Origin: Auanema rhodensis
Taxonomy: Eukaryota; Nematoda; Chromadorea; Rhabditida; Rhabditidae
Length of the DNA: 64,000 nucleotides
Assembly (NCBI GenBank): GCA_964057225.1
Contig: OZ059899.1
Coordinates: 18,484,501-18,548,500, forward strand
Direction of reading: 5' to 3'
Part shown: positions 63,852 through 64,000 of the stretch, in pieces
Layout: every line of letters begins with the position of its first letter
How positions within the stretch are numbered: position 1 is the first letter of the stretch
Made by a program: the position numbers and the translations under genes
The notes under the pieces: model-generated
Databases searched by the model: none
The model's input: only the letters and a program-made list of their open reading frames with translations
What the model was told of the DNA's origin: nothing

Positions 63852-64000
63852 GATCGTTTGAAAAAAGATGCATTAGTGTATGTTGAGTTTCCATGTATAC
63901 TCAACATTGCTTCCAAAAACATTTTGACAAAAATTTTTCCGAAAAATTTCAAGATAATTTCGCAAAAAGTAGATGTTTTTAGATTTCTTTTTTCAAGGCA
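63852..64000. repeat. Partial class B monomer at right edge
   Basis: 149 bp with GTATACTC, CAAGATAATTTCGC and GATTTCTT. It matches the first monomer of the trimer, so both the array and the trimer period continue beyond the window. Confidence 0.93.

Larger units (their letters stand above)
1..64000. repeat. 351-bp satellite DNA array filling the window
   Basis: The motif GATCGTTTG recurs at 260, 611, 962 and so on to 63,852, always on the same strand. Spacings are 351 bp except for nine of 358 and two of 350; 170x351 + 9x358 + 2x350 = 63,592, which equals the distance from the first to the last start. The array has no interspersed element and no unique sequence, and it continues beyond both edges. 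Head-to-tail orientation, about 33% GC and multi-monomer periodicity are typical of eukaryotic heterochromatic satellites. Function and chromosomal position cannot be read from the sequence. I do not recognise the family. Confidence 0.98.

Noticed and set aside
1-64000. CRISPR array
   Set aside because: There are no short repeats separated by unique spacers; the whole 351-bp unit is repeated. Period and length fit a satellite.
1-64000. CENP-B box in the monomer
   Set aside because: I looked for TTCG....A..CGGG on both strands. The nearest match, TTCGAAACAATTTCG in class B, lacks the CGGG end. I saw no valid match.
1-64000. Telomeric or ribosomal spacer origin
   Set aside because: There are no runs of TTAGG, TTAGGG or similar units and no rRNA-like segment anywhere in the window.
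1-64000. Two half-monomers of about 175 bp forming the 351-bp unit
   Set aside because: I found no similarity between the halves by eye. The nucleosome-length coincidence does not require an ancestral dimer.
1-64000. Whole window as an assembly artefact
   Set aside because: Subtype order, private variants and distinct breakpoints differ along the window, which a collapsed or looped consensus would not give. Local copy numbers could still be wrong; raw long reads would decide.

Overview
The window is one uninterrupted tandem array of a 351-bp satellite DNA, entering and leaving in mid-monomer. I count 181 complete monomers between 260 and 63,851, plus a 259-bp partial at the left edge and a 149-bp partial at the right edge. 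By summing spacings, 170 complete monomers are 351 bp, nine are 358 bp (a 7-bp internal duplication) and two are 350 bp (a 1-bp deletion). All monomers are head-to-tail. I see no inversion, no transposon, no single-copy spacer, no RNA gene and no credible protein gene. The open frames of up to 71 codons start at TTG and follow from the repeat sequence.

Organism: a eukaryote, from satellite heterochromatin (centromeric, pericentromeric or subtelomeric; the sequence cannot say which). GC is about 33% (116 of 351 bases in the monomer at 23,791). That monomer has 14 CpG against about 9.6 expected, so CpG is not depleted. This argues against a heavily CpG-methylated germline and weakly favours an invertebrate. 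I do not recognise the family and give it no name.

Monomer classes. I number monomers from the GATCGTTTG motif. Class A has AATTTAGC and ATTCTTCAGGG. Class B has AATTTCGC and ATTCTGCAGGG (a PstI site). Subtype labels, which are mine: P (AATCTTTTCG, GCGAAAAG), Q (ATTTCTTC, GACTTTG), R (GTAAATG, GATTTCTT, TTTTCAAG), S (CACTGAAC, GACTTTG; in the first 17 kb followed by CGCTCGATAC), T (Q-like with ATGCC), U (a V-like head with the GGTACA and AATTCG tail of P), V (ATGCC, GACAATG), W (CAAGATA, GATGAACAATG), X (GATATCTTGG, GCTATCGC), Y (GCGAAAAG with CTTTTTAC), Z (CAAAAAAATTT, GATGAACAATG). Class B subtypes: K (TTTTCCGGAAAA), L (TTTCGCGAAAAG), N (TTTCGCAGAAAG), O (AAAAAAGACGC). Two further types join the classes: I (the 358-bp monomer) and J (CAGAATATTTTAGC).

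Layout. 1-22,723 is pure class A, with a 9-monomer higher-order repeat (HOR), recurring P-Q-R-S blocks and V-W dimer expansions. 20,618-35,415 carries four copies of an X-S-V-Y-Z-V-I-I HOR, interrupted by a class B block near 23.4-26.9 kb. 35,416-48,058 is a fine mosaic of A and B monomers with 5- and 6-monomer HORs. 48,059-56,482 is almost entirely class B and J. 56,483-64,000 is a more diverged class B zone with a run of four near-identical monomers, 350-bp monomers and a trimer HOR.

The array records its own turnover: register-preserving unequal crossovers, single-monomer deletions, one bounded conversion-like patch, one crossover scar that was then amplified, and a 3.2-kb segment repeated 28,129 bp away. 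Each monomer also carries a conserved set of inverted repeats. No previously undescribed gene system is visible; what is notable is the HOR architecture and the recombination scars.
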